Shown in pieces: positions 1 to 11,400 of a stretch of DNA of 64,000 nucleotides (the first letter of the stretch is position 1; each line of letters opens with the position of its first letter). This DNA is from Larimichthys crocea (Eukaryota > Chordata > Actinopteri > Sciaenidae): assembly GCF_000972845.2 (NCBI RefSeq), contig NC_040021.1, positions 10,506,908 through 10,570,907 on the forward strand, given 5' to 3'. The translations under genes were made by a program, and so were the position numbers. Under the pieces are notes generated by a model. That model made no database searches and was not told the origin of the DNA. It saw only the letters and a program-made list of their open reading frames with translations.

Positions 1-153
1 CAAAGAAGAGAGAGGGAGTTATAAAAGAGAATATACACCAAGACCTGTAAAATTATCAGTGATAAAATAAAAGCCAAGCATGAGAAGCTCATTTCCTAAA
101 ATCCTCTTAAATAAACCTTAAAAATAACTGAAATCATGTGTGTGTATGTGTAC

Positions 154-284
154 CTGACATCTTTGTACTGGTGAATATAGATCTTGTGAAACTCATGAGG
201 ACTGAGTTCATCTTCCAAAGAGCTCATGTCAGCGATCATCTCTAAAGAAACAAAGCGAGGCAGGATTGACAGCACCAGACGCTC
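154..284 (-). CDS. adcy8: adcy8-like coding exon 4
   Basis: 131 nt; acceptor ccacacag, donor gtacac. Encodes [20 protein letters not shown] through [12 protein letters not shown] and two bases of the next codon; the C1 catalytic core should follow outside the window. Confidence 0.9.
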
Positions 285-3130
285 CTGTGTGGCAAAATAG
301 TAATCAGTGGTATATAATGGTATAACCAACATAAAGCTTGTTAATGGAGAAGGTTTTGAGTAAAGTGATATACGTCAACAGTGTTCATAATACAGTATGT
401 CCCTGTCACCTGTCTTTGGTTCTCTTGCTCTAGCTTGAGGCGACCCGCAATGCAGCGCCGTGTCTCCAGGAAAACCTGTCTCTGGGTGTGATCTGTCAGG
501 TAGTGGATGAACAAACCAGCTGTGTTCATACCCAGGTATAGTAGGGCTTTGGCAAACACCTGCATCAGAGAGAGATTTTGCATTCATACAAAACATTTTA
601 ACCAGAAAAACTGAATGCATGAGGCACAAGAAGAGGATAAGGAATAAGAAATATTTTTCTTTTAATTAACATGACAGATGTCAGAGAGGCTTGTAGACAA
701 CATCTGGGGCTGTAGTTGCGAGTAATAATTGTGAATATAAAAAGTTGTTGTCATAAATAGGCTTAGTTGGGCAAAACGTGAATTGTTCAGCGCAGTATGC
801 TGGTGTGTCCCACAGTAAAAGAAAATATTGAAATGTTGTTTTTACATTAAAAAAACTGGCAGCTTTGGTTCAACAGTGCACCTGTAGTTTGTCTGGATCT
901 GGGCATAATGACAACCCAGAAACCCAAAAATGTCATAGTATAGTAAACTTTGACAGTAAAGTAAGTCATCAAGAATGTTACTTTAGCTTTGATAATGATA
1001 AACTTAAAAAGACATTACACAATGTAATATTTTTGGGGGGACACACAACAGTTTAATCTGCTGATTTCCTCACCTTTCTCAAAAGCATGGCATCATTGTA
1101 GTGGTGTACTATCTCCACCAGAAGGTGCAGTACTGAGGTGATGGAGCCGGCGCAGATGGCCCACAGCAACGGTAATGGCAGCAGTGTGTATGTGGCAAAC
1201 AACGTGAATAAAACATACCACGATGGGTCTTTTTCCAGCCCATACACCAGTCCTCCCAACACCTGTGTGGTCTGCGACAGCCAGCTGGCTAGGCCAGCGC
1301 ACTGAAGCCACCGTGGGGACATAGAGTTTTTGCAGGTTAACACCAAGGTGCACAGTGCTATAGCCAACACCATGAAAATGGCTGTGAGGCAGCAACGGAG
1401 AGTGTCTGTGACCGCCTCAGGGGCCAGTGCCAGGTACAGAACCAATACGTGTAGCTTGGCCACTGCATCGATTACATTGGTGATGGCAAGTGAGTTGCGT
1501 CTTTGGTGGGAGTAGTGTTGCTGGTAGAGTTTCTCCAGGTCACGAGACTTGAAGGTGTGCCTCAGGGTAGGTATGTAGACCCCACGAATTGTGTGGCCCC
1601 AGTGCACAAAGAAGTCGGCATCGCTGGCGTAGTCATTAAAAGAACCCCTGACACTGGCCTGTGTGCAGGTAGATCCACGGGACTGAGAAGGGTGCACTCT
1701 GAACGTTGAGGAGCGGCGTTTCTGGACTCCACGTAAGCCCTTGTTGCGTATTTGTCTGTTGATTTCCTCCATGTAGGTATCTGTCACAAAGATTTTACTT
1801 GCTGGCTCAACACCCACCTGTCAAACACAACAAAAAAAAATCAGTTGGGTTTTGAAGTATCCCTACCACCCCTTTAACAAGTGATCAGTTAGTTGTGATG
1901 GTCCAGAATTTACTTAATGGTGGAAAACAAACCAATTACGGATGTGTCTTTATATTTACATGGTCTATAGTTCTTAATAATCATCATTGAACTGACACTG
2001 ATCCACAAAAAGATGACTCTCTGTACACGGTTTTATTTTTGTTGCTTAGATACGCTGATATCTTTATCAATCTTCAGCATTAACGCATTACATTTGTAAT
2101 AGACCGTTTTCACGGCAGCCATTCTGTGGGGCCAATGCAGGTGTTTCCAATGATACTAATTCAAGTTCAGTTCCATTTATTGCAGCAGAGACTTTCCAGT
2201 GAGCGCCAACATGCATCACAGCAGCACCCTGACTCTGTTTGACCTAAATGGAACGGGACCTTAAAGGTCCAGCGTGTACAATTTAGTTGCATCTAGCGGT
2301 GTAATCACTGCATTGCAATCTCCTCACATCTCCTAGTGTAAAGGAGAAACAATACTTGAAAGGCCCTGTCTAGTCTAGTCAGTATTTAGTTTGTCTCTTC
2401 TGGGCTACTTTAGAAACACAGTGTTTCAACATTCAAGAGGACCTGCTCCCACTGTAAATATAGCAAATTTCAAAGTGACGAAAACAAAAATATTATTATT
2501 TTCAGGTGATTATACATGCATGAAAAAATAGTTATGAGTACTATATTTTATTTCTGTCTTGTTCTGAAAAACTTTACACACTGGACCTTTAATTGGCGTC
2601 ATTGGTAACATCTGTGTTTATCCTACTATTTCATGTCAAAGGGGCTGCTGTGACTATTGTGTCAAAATATTATTTAATTATTCATCTCAATTTTTTCAAG
2701 TTACAGCATCAAAACACTAGGCCTATTCACCTAGTAAGTAAGTGTTAAAGTAATTTAGGTGAACAGGCCTTTTAAAGTAATTGTTCACTTAACTGAATTG
2801 ATTTTTTTCAGTGCTGCATGGGTGGTCTGGACCCCTGCAGTGGCCCAGTAGATTATGTTCATGCTGTTAATGAGTTTCAGTTTAGTTTGGGTTGTGTAAA
2901 ATGAGGCCATGTTTATTCCAGTACACACTGTCCTCATAAACCTGTAGAGGAATATGTACAAAACAGTAACTTCTATCTGAATGATGCAAATCCACTGATG
3001 AGTCAGTCACCTTGGCGCTGAGCTCCTGCTGGGTAATGATGTGTTTTACAGCATTCTGCCACAGCATCTTTTTTCGCCGCAGCCCTGGGGAAAGGGACGC
3101 CGTCATGCAGGGCGGCTCACGCAGCTCCAT
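154..3130 (-). CDS. adcy8: Adenylyl cyclase type 8-like, 5' part of gene (partial at left edge)
   Basis: Membrane adenylyl cyclase making cAMP from ATP; the AC1/AC3/AC8 group is stimulated by calcium/calmodulin. Four coding exons are visible: 3011-3130, 1074-1817, 410-559 and 154-284, all with GT-AG introns and joining in frame to about 381 residues. Seen: [10 protein letters not shown] (about residues 22-31) matches the AC8 N-terminal calmodulin-binding helix; SFKSRDLE-type sequence ([13 protein letters not shown], about 128-140) precedes the membrane block; five hydrophobic segments lie in exon 2 and a sixth in exon 3; the cytosolic linker reads [10 protein letters not shown] then [10 protein letters not shown]. 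The last exon stops just before the first catalytic domain (SILFADVK in the family), which lies beyond position 1. The start at 3130 is chosen because [10 protein letters not shown] aligns with the AC8 N terminus as I recall it. Two upstream in-frame ATGs exist, at 3190 and 3166, the latter with a strong Kozak context; a TGA stands four codons before 3190. ADCY1 and ADCY3 fit clearly worse. Confidence 0.9.
410..559 (-). CDS. adcy8: adcy8-like coding exon 3
   Basis: 50 codons, phase 0; acceptor gatgcag, donor gtgaca. Encodes the sixth membrane segment ([20 protein letters not shown]) and the start of the cytosolic linker ([20 protein letters not shown]), highly similar to AC8. Confidence 0.9.
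1074..1817 (-). CDS. adcy8: adcy8-like coding exon 2 (membrane block)
   Basis: 248 codons, phase 0 at both ends; acceptor tttgacag before 1817, donor gtgagg after 1074. It begins [10 protein letters not shown] and holds a variable basic/serine region, the conserved [16 protein letters not shown] segment and five hydrophobic segments (roughly protein residues 150-173, 177-201, 210-233, 239-260 and 261-277). Confidence 0.9.
2022..2592. mobile_element. Dimeric MITE, copy 1 (intron 1 of adcy8-like)
   Basis: Two adjacent short elements meet at about 2256-2269, where a palindromic junction (gggaccttaaaggtcc) joins the inverted ends. The right half (2261-2592) has inverted termini: ttaaaggtccagcgtgta at the left and tacacactggacctttaa at the right, a TTAA-flanked DNA transposon style. 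The same two-part layout recurs at 18516-18970. No coding capacity; superfamily not assigned. Confidence 0.65.
3011..3130 (-). CDS. adcy8: adcy8-like coding exon 1 (calmodulin-binding N terminus)
   Basis: Encodes residues 1-40, ending with LSAK, and donates at AAG|gtgact in phase 0. The basic amphipathic stretch [14 protein letters not shown] is the AC8-type calmodulin site. If translation starts at 3190 or 3166 instead, 20 or 12 residues are added. Confidence 0.85.
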
Positions 3131-3196
3131 ACGGGAGACCTGTGTTGTCTCAGCGAAGGTCACCATGGTGATGACCTTAGCTGACCTCATCTGATG

Positions 3197-5747
3197 GTCT
3201 CAGATCAAGAGGAGGGCGTATCCTGGAGACATTGATGGTGGAAGAAGGAAAAAAGATGTTGGTTAGTGATGACATGTTTGTTTCTCACACTACCAACATA
3301 ATGAGCATTTATTCTTAAAGAAACACTACACATATTTTATACACAGAGTTCAGTTAACTAGTTGTGACTTAGCTTGGGTTTGGAGAATACACATTTATAA
3401 CAGGAAGCCTTACAAACTGCACGTGTGGGGTTTGAAGGCTGTTTGAAGGAAGAAAACTCAAGATACCTCGACCACTGCTGCTTTGATTTTGATCTTTTTT
3501 TTAATTCTGTCTCCTGTGAGTTCCCCAACTTCATGAAATTGCAATATTATTATAACACCTATGAGTTAGGACAATACTGAAAAAATAAATTGATTCTCAA
3601 AGAAAAAGACAAAGACAAAAAGCAAAGCTAAGGAACATGCAACAAACAGAGCTAAATTTTTACATTTAATTATGGTTTAATTTTCACTGTGATGTGTTTG
3701 GAAAAGATTGATAAAAAAAAAGTTTTGAGAAGATACACTTTGTCAATCAGGAAATAAAGCACAAAAAATATTTTATTCCAGCTTTATCGTCAATGTAGTA
3801 CTATGTAGTAATTAAATAATTATTATTTTGCGGTTATCTATAATTGTCCAAGTTAAACTTACTTTACTTACTTTAACCCATCATATTATAGAAATTATAA
3901 AATGTATAATTGATGTCTCTCTGTGCTGTTGCTATCTATTGTAGTGTATTAATTTTGAATGCCAAACCAGGAGAATATGTGTACAGTGCCCAGATAAATG
4001 TGTCTACACCTTCTGAAATGAATCATAATAAAGCATCTTTAATGTTTAAACCCTTTTTGAAATTATGTGGAACATTTGCTGCACAAATTCAGCATGTTGG
4101 AAAGAGCCACCTGGTAGGCTCCACGTGTTGACACAGTGTGTGCCAGAAGAAAGGCAGCTTTCCAACAAATTATCCGGTGGCCAGATTTAGACCTGAGCTG
4201 GTTAATGCCCAGAGTTAAACTCCTCCAGGTCCTTCTGGCTCTAGCTGCTGCACTTCCACCCACACACTGTCCACTGTTACCAGTGTGATTCTCACCATGT
4301 ATCCACACTGCACAGACTAGATATGATAAAACACTTTATATTCAGAAGAATCACATTTTTAAGTAAAGCATTATGCCTTTATGGCAGCTGAAAATATTCA
4401 CCTTGTGAGTGAACGAGTGCATTTTATTTGATCATTTGTTTGATCACACAGCCAGCATTAAGGTTTCTCTGCTGTGGGAGGGTCACTTGTTATTGCTGCT
4501 ATGCTACGCAAAATACAAAATACAATACAAACACGTTTATTACATTATAATGCATGCACCATTTGAAATTTATGATAAAGTCAGTGCATATTCTGGGAAA
4601 ACAAGACTTGTGTACAAGCAGAGTAGGTAGAGAAGGTGCATAGAAAAGGAAAAAGCCTGAAAACCTCAGCAACACTTGTACAAATATTAATTTTGCATTT
4701 AGTCTAGTGGCCTTCATCATTTATCCTGATGAAGTCTATTGGTCTGACACATTTGTGCACAGTTCCCGAACTCACCTGTATTGTTTTACATGTTGTGTAT
4801 CGACTCCTCATGTCCAGCATTTGCCATATATATCCTCCCAGCACGCCATAATCCACTTTTCCCATCGCACAGTAATCGTATGCAGATCTAAAAAATTAAG
4901 GCACAATCCATGAAAGGGAAAATGAAATTCAAAAATAGTCCTCAATGTGATGAAGTGTCCCAAATGGATGAAGGGAGGGGGATAAAATGGACCAGCCAAG
5001 ATGTGTGGAGTCTGCTCTGTGGCAGGGTTGTAGGTCACCGCCTGGACTGTTTTGAAATAAAGTCAACAACTGGCAAAAGCAGAGCTGCGGGAGTGAGGTG
5101 TGCAAAGAGGATTACTTAGTCAGCAGCCACTCTCACTGGCCTGCAAAGCTAAGATCATTGCCACCAACGCAACGTCAAGATAAATGCAATGCTCTCAGCC
5201 TTTGGCCAAGTCAAGCAAATCATTTAAAAGCAGGGTGGACACTTAAATTAAAAGGCTCTCTCTTTTCTCTTTTACTCTGCCTCTCTATTGCCGTAGTACT
5301 CTTGTTTATGTCAGTATGCAAATGTGCAATTAGAGACACAAGGGCAAACAGTTTAAAACATTACCTAAAGAACTACAAAACCAGGCAGACTGTGAAAACA
5401 AGGAGGATGAATCATCTCCCACCTGCTAACAGCACCCTAAGGTGATTCAGCAGCAAATGAATGCAAATGAAGCTGCCTTACTAAGCATTTAAAGGTGTGT
5501 GTTTTTAAGGAGGTGTAACTGACTATTACACATCCATCTGACCAACAATTTTAGGCCTTTTTGAAATATAAATGTATTTTTGTGTCACATACAACATCAT
5601 GTTACTGTGTGGGCTTTGGGATATTATTAAAAAAACACTAATGGCATGTTTATGTAATGAAGACTACTAGTTAGTACAAGGTTTTAAAGGAATTTCAAAT
5701 ATAATACGACATGATACAGCTTCATTGCAATCTCAATTCAAAATGTC
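3197..5747. other. Gene-free stretch upstream of adcy8-like coding exon 1
   Basis: AT-rich, mostly single-copy looking sequence with no convincing exon, RNA gene or repeat that I recognise. The 5' UTR and promoter of the adcy8-like gene should lie here or further right, but no TATA box or CpG cluster picks out a start site. Confidence 0.4.
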
Positions 5748-6222
5748 GTGTAGAAATTGCTGAAATCAATGGTCTATGGTGAGGGGGTCAATGGTCAGGA
5801 GGGAAGAAAGTGTTCAGGAGCCTCTGATGTCTTATGCTGTAGCACTTTTTGAAGTTTGGCCAAGGAGAAATAGAGACATTCTCAAAGTACATCAGAAGTG
5901 CCTCAGTCGGTCTCACATTCTGTCGAACTCATGCTGGTGGTCCAACTTTAAACCCCAAGATAACGCCACAAATACTATACGCCCAGTATTAGTCAAATAG
6001 AATGTATTGACCCATGTTTGTGTTACCGTCAGCACATTCTAGTCTGTTTATGTTAATGAAATGTCAACGGAAAACTATCTATTATGTCTACGAAGACAAC
6101 ATTCAGTTCCTTCAACTCTGGTTACCACAAAGTTGAGATAGGCTGGCACCTGCTGTCCTCAAACAAAGCCAAACAACTAATACTGCCTGGACCCTCAAGT
6201 GTTACATGTACTTTGTGAAAAT
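5748..6222 (+). repeat. Dispersed repeat R1, copy a
   Basis: Colinear with 33335-33800 in efr3b intron 12; the two copies share long blocks such as aagtgttcaggagcctctga and differ at roughly one base in seven, with small indels outside the central 190 bp. That central part stays open in one frame in both copies, but most differences change amino acids, so protein-level selection is not indicated. Family not recognised. Confidence 0.7.
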
Positions 6223-6368
6223 GTTACTGTAACAAACTTCTGTCAGGACTGTCAGACATATCCTAATGTGTCTCTTGAAGCTCATAAACTAGGCTTTATG
6301 TAATGCATACACACTCACTCCAACAAAACTTCAGAAGAAAAGTTGGTGATGTTGGACCCTGTAGATTA

Positions 6369-6420
6369 AGGGGTTCCCAAACTTTTTAATGTCAAGGAAC
6401 CCCATAATAGATGCACATTA
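6369..6420. repeat. Fragment resembling the end of a hAT-type element
   Basis: The sequence ggggttcccaaactttttaa followed by gtcaaggaacccc resembles termini of non-autonomous hAT elements common in vertebrate genomes. A partner terminus was not found, so only a fragment is claimed. Confidence 0.35.
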
Positions 6421-7348
6421 GATGAAATGATGATTTTTATTTTTTTATTTTTATGATTGTAGATTTAAAAAAAACCCACAATCAATCAAAACTCTTTTAA
6501 TTCCTAGTTGTTACAACTTCTAAAAAATGGTCTCTCAACAACTCACTTGTTGTGAGTTGTTCGTGCTATATAATGCTGATAAAATGCTATGTTGTTGGTG
6601 CATCTTAATGTTATTTTCACTATTCATCATTAAGCTGTTCAGATTCACCTGTTACCTGTTATGAATTTACCTGTTAATCGTAAACATTTGTGTGCTGTGA
6701 AACAGTCAACCAGACCTCAGTACTGATGATGATGAGCATTCGCTGGGCTGATAGTGTACTCAGGCCTGTGGTCTCCATGGTTGTAAGCTGGTTAAAGTTT
6801 TTGAGACTTTCGTTGCTAATTGTGTCCAGGCAACGAACAAGGCCCCTAAGGCTGATCTAATGAGTTCCCATCTGCCCCACCATGTAGCTCAGACCTTTCT
6901 TGCTGATTACTTTACGCCTAAAAATAGCTGCCAGGTCTAAGACAATTAGTTCTACTATAACTGCTACCACAGCATAACTCTCTGACACTTACACAGGATG
7001 CAATAAAGCACCTTCATATTTAAAGAGAGGTCACTATTACCAGAAACAAATGTTTACTGTAAATATTCAGCCTGTAACTTTATTTAGTGACTCTATTTGG
7101 AGTGCTGGTGAAATTGTGTCCACCTGAGAGAGGAGTTAGGATGAATTAGTCTTATCAGGGAAAACCCTACAAGCTAATTAGTATTAAGGCTAACCATTTT
7201 GGCTGCACACTAATCAGCTGATTCATGTAAGCACTCAAGCCAAACCAGCAACAGAACTGACCTTGTGGCCTACGTGCCTGCTAAACACTTCACTTATGCC
7301 GAGTGAAGAGGTCTATTTGTGTCTGTTTGTGTGCATTGCACTTGAACG

Positions 7349-7350
<2 letters not shown>
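6421..7350. other. Gene-free stretch, unique-looking
   Basis: No exon or repeat recognised. Positions 6710-7290 look less AT-biased and free of simple repeats, as conserved non-coding DNA often does, but conservation cannot be judged here. Confidence 0.3.
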
Positions 7351-7385
<35 letters not shown>

Positions 7386-7388
7386 TAA

Positions 7389-7422
<34 letters not shown>
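7351..7422. repeat. (AAT)n microsatellite
   Basis: About 70 bp of TAA/AAT repeats with one short interruption near 7384-7390. Confidence 0.95.
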
Positions 7423-7668
7423 TACTTTTATTTTTACAAAGTGCTTTACAGAGCAGCAGACCCAAATGAAGGCCACAGAGGTTAAGATGCAGAAAAGTAA
7501 ATACATAAAATGTAAAGATAATAAAAGAAATGATAAAAAAAGACAACAAATAAAAATAAAATATTAAGAGATGAAAAAAAAATAATAAAAGATTAATAAA
7601 TAAATAGATGCATGCTACCCGTTGGTAGTCACACAAAGCTCTTGAAAGTGAAGACGTGTACAGGTCAG

Positions 7669-7950
7669 TTAAAGGTCCAGTGTGTAGGATTTAGTAGCAT
7701 CTGCTGGGGAAGTTGCAGATTGCAACTAATTGAATACCACTCGCTTCACCATCCCCATCCAAGCATGTGGGAGAACCTACGGTGGCCATGAAATTCATGA
7801 AAAATGCAAAAGAACCAATCAGTGTCTAGTTTATCCATTCTGGGGTACTGTAAAAACATAGTGGTTAAACATTGAAGACTCCATTGAAAAGGACCCGCAG
7901 TGTCTGTAAATATAAAGGAGCTCTTTCTGAGGTAATGAAAACACAACAAT
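7669..7950 (+). mobile_element. MITE, single right-half copy
   Basis: Starts with ttaaaggtccagtgtgtagg and follows the same internal order as 2261-2592 and 18719-18970. The far inverted terminus is missing, so this copy is truncated or diverged on the right. Confidence 0.6.
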
Positions 7951-8779
7951 TTTTTTTGCCTGCCAATAAATCTCCTTAAACCATAACTAACTAAAACAGC
8001 AGAGAAACTTTCCTACTGACAATCTGGTATATCCTAATAACAAATGTTACTTCAACATAACTCAGTTAGTAATATCCCATTTAAAAAAGGGTCCCAGGCA
8101 AAATGTTGGTGGGCGAATGGTTACTGTGCATGCTACATAACTTACACACACACACCATACAACACATAACAACCATCTAACAGGGGCTGAACAGATAAAC
8201 ACATACCAGCAGCACGATGCATAGGAGTACAAAAATCCTGATCCTGCCTTAGTGGTGTTAAAAAGACCCTGGGAATTAAAGGCCTTAGCATGAAGCAACC
8301 AAGTTTAGACTTAAAAAAATGTGTCAGATAATGTGACATGTCATGTACACCAGTTATATTGTCCTGAAAAATACTTACTTTTATTTTGTTGCAATGAAGC
8401 TATCTTTAGGCATGATAATAATCCCAGAGACTGCAGACTGATCCTCCTGACTCAGTGCTGTCACCAACTGGCAGAAAATAGACTTGATGCAAAAGCAGTG
8501 TGTCCCATATACAAGTACAGCCTGCAGAATACTTATTTTAGATCATCACGATCTGTCAGCTGTGACAGAATCAGAAGCAAACCTTAAGAAATATTGCTGT
8601 ATGAGCTCAAAAGCATTGTAACACAGCAAAGACGTAACCCTATTGGCACTTGGACAAGTGGCGATCGAACTTGACTCTATCGTATTTTTACACATGTTCT
8701 CATTGATGTGCTTTATTCGGTCCTTTCATAAGATCTGATTATCAGAACTGCCTTTTTTGTACCACTAATCGACCAATTT

Positions 8780-9290
8780 TTATTCATTCTTGCAGGGCTT
8801 GATAAATTAGAGATGTGGGAGGCAATCCAGGATCTGGTTGGCTAGCTGTAGTACAGCTCTGCACAGATTCATTGTATTTATGTGAATGAAAGGGGGAAAA
8901 AGAGGTTACATTCACTGATTAGAGAGAAAAGATGTTGAGTGACACAAAAACATCCTCCCACACAGTGTGGTAACATGTGGTGATTTGATTAATCTAAAAG
9001 TAAAGTGTGACAACAAAACATTAACTCTTCACAGTCTCATCAATATAAGTTACTATTAATGTTGATTTTTGACTTTTACAATCATGGTTGTGCTTATTTT
9101 TATTGAGATCAGTTATAATTGTGTCAGTAACATTAAACATGGTATTATACATTTTTAATACATCACAATACACTCACAATGCTTTAATATCATAGCATGT
9201 AGTCAAACATGTGCCCAAGTATCTGTATGATGAGCTGTTTATCTTTCCAGTATTTACCCAGTAAACATAACATAGGGACAGACGTGTACA
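8780..9290 (+). repeat. Local tandem repeat T, copy 1
   Basis: About 500-bp unit running from the cttgcagggcttgataaatt block to gggacagacgtg. It recurs twice downstream (9291 and 10238) in the same orientation with few differences, so this is a local tandem triplication and not dispersed copies. Confidence 0.85.
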
Positions 9291-10237
9291 TTTATTCTTG
9301 CAGGGCTTGATAAATTAGAGATGTGGTGGGAGGCAATCCAGGATCTGGTTGGGTATCTTTGGTACAGCTCTGCACAGATTCATGGTATTTATATGAATGA
9401 AAGGGAGAAAAAGAGGTTACATTCACTGATTAGAGAGAAAAGATGTTGAGTGACACAAAACCATCCTCCCACACAGTGTGGTAACATGTGGTGATTTGAT
9501 TAATCTAAAAGTAAAGTGTGACAACAAAACATTAACTCTTCTCCTGAAAATTTAAAGCACAGTCACATCATTATATATTACTATTTGACTTTTACAATAA
9601 TGGTTTTGCTTATTTTTTGTTTTGCTTATACCCCTACATGACACTGTGGGGTCTCTGAGCAGCTCCTTCAGCAGCAGACTGTTACACCGACGGTGTAAGA
9701 AGGAGTCAGACTGTACAACACCTGCACCACCTGATTGTTGTCGTCTCCTGCTCATGTTCATTGCAGTTGTGTTTCTATTTTATTCCTTTTTATTTCATTT
9801 ATACCTGCAGTTCTTATTTATATCATGGTCACTTATTTTTATAATGCTATTTATATTATGGTCACCACTCTTGAAATAACACTATTATTTATATCATGGT
9901 CACTTTCCTTGCAAGATTTCTTACACTATGGTCACTTTACATTACAATACTCTTTATATATCATGCCACACTTATCCTCAGTACTTGTCTGTTTTTGAAG
10001 GTTGATTACTTTTTCGTGGTTATTGTGTACTTTAGATATTTCTGTCTGTTTATTGTGTTTGTTTCTATATCTTGCTGCTGTTACAAGTGAATTTCCCCGT
10101 GGTGGGATGAATAAAGTATATCTAATCTAATCTAATCTAATCTAATCTAATCTAATCTAATTTTATTGAGATCAGCTATACTTGTGACAAAGTGTCAGTA
10201 ACATTAAACATGGTGTTATACATTTTTAATACATCAC
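9291..10237 (+). repeat. Local tandem repeat T, copy 2, split by a LINE insertion
   Basis: The unit runs 9291 to about 9615 and resumes at about 10161-10237 (ttttattgagatcagc). The LINE 3' end sits at the point where copy 1 reads gcttatttttattgag uninterrupted, so the duplication predates the insertion. Confidence 0.8.
9630..10160 (+). mobile_element. 3' end of a non-LTR retrotransposon with (TCTAA)8 tail
   Basis: The block gagcagctccttcagcagca through gtgaatttccccgtggtggg, then ataaagtata and eight TCTAA units (10121-10160), has the layout of a 5'-truncated LINE tail. The part at 9820-9960 has degenerate internal repeats around tatatcatggtcact. Only the extreme C-terminal codons and 3' UTR remain. 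The clade (Rex1, Tx1 or CR1/L2 type) was not settled. Confidence 0.7.
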
Positions 10238-10630
10238 ACCAGGATCTGGTTGGGTATCTTTGGTACAGCTCTGCGCGGATTCATTGTATTTATGTGAATG
10301 AAAGGGGGAAAAATAGGTTACATTCACTGATTAGAGAGAAAAGATGTGACACCGTGTGGTAAGATGTGGTGATTTGATGAATCTAAAAGTAAAGCATGAC
10401 AACAAAACATTAACTCTTCTCCTGAAAATTTAAAGCACAGTCACATCAATATATGTTATTATTAATGTTGATTTTTGACTTTTACAGTCATGCTTATTTT
10501 ATTTCACAATACACTCATAACGCTTTAATATCATGGCATGTATATAGTCAAACATGTGCCCATGTATCTGTATGATGAGCTGTTTATCTTTCCAGTGTTT
10601 GCCCAGTGAAACAGGGACAGACGTGCACTG
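10238..10630 (+). repeat. Local tandem repeat T, copy 3
   Basis: Begins inside the unit at ccaggatctggttgggtatc and ends at gggacagacgtgcactgg. It lacks the acacaaaaccatcctcccac block present in copies 1 and 2. Confidence 0.8.
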
Positions 10631-11224
10631 GTCGCCTTGTGTTCAGACATTAAAGCTCGTCCAGCGGTGGGCTGTCACATATTATTAACAGCTGGTGGAT
10701 AGAGGACCAGTAACGGTGGTCTGTCCTAATGTATGCTGTCCTGGCACAGTTAAACCTATGTGAAGGTGGCTGGCGTTAACCGTGTGTATGCCACACATGT
10801 GAAGGATTTTAAATTTTGTTCACTTCATGGTGAGTAGTGAGTGTTTTTGTGTTTTTACAGTTTGATGTTGTCCGGATGAAGCAGACAGGGGCTTCTCGTA
10901 AAGCTAACAGCTAGCACAGACGGATGTTATCATTTTTAAGTAACGTGAGTTATCCTTGTTAGGTTTAAAGTTTGAAGTTTAAGTCAAAAAACCTGAGCGA
11001 CATTAAGGAGGAAAGTGTCCAAACACGAGAAGATACAGTTTGGGATGTGGAGGAGGGGGGCAGCTAATTGCTAATGTTAGCATTAAATTCATTACAACTG
11101 CCATGATTTCTGTCCGTTACAACATTTTCTTCGTCACTGCTCAGGTTAACACCTGTCACTTCACGTGTTTGTTCAAAACAAAACATCAACAATATTTATT
11201 AGCGCCTCTGGACTAATTTGAGCA

Positions 11225-11400
11225 TACTAACTTCCACAGGCCAAAGACAATCCAGCGGTTTTCCTGATTTTTCGAAGCGCCGACGGAAGACTCAGTTCGG
11301 GGGCTGAAGTCGCACCCCTCCCCCCTGCCTCTCTTGAACCTGGAAGAGCAGCGCCGCCTTGTGACGAGCTTCCGACATGACAGGTTGGCAACAACAAAAC
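11225..11400. promoter_or_regulatory. Small CpG-rich block, possible promoter
   Basis: Locally GC-rich with several CpGs (gaagcgccgacgg, agtcgcac, agcgccgcc, gacgagcttccgac) in otherwise AT-rich DNA. It lies between the divergent adcy8-like gene and efr3b and could serve either. No transcript start can be read from the sequence. Confidence 0.3.

Noticed and set aside
154..3130. Cyclase assigned to ADCY3, as human synteny with EFR3B/POMC would predict
   Set aside because: The N-terminal calmodulin helix, [12 protein letters not shown] segment, [14 protein letters not shown] membrane helix and linker all fit ADCY8 and not ADCY3.
7351..7636. Minus-strand tyrosine- and isoleucine-rich frames
   Set aside because: Products of the (AAT)n microsatellite and A/T-rich flank.
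8780..10630. CRISPR-like or satellite array
   Set aside because: Only three long units with no spacers; it is a local duplication in a vertebrate genome.
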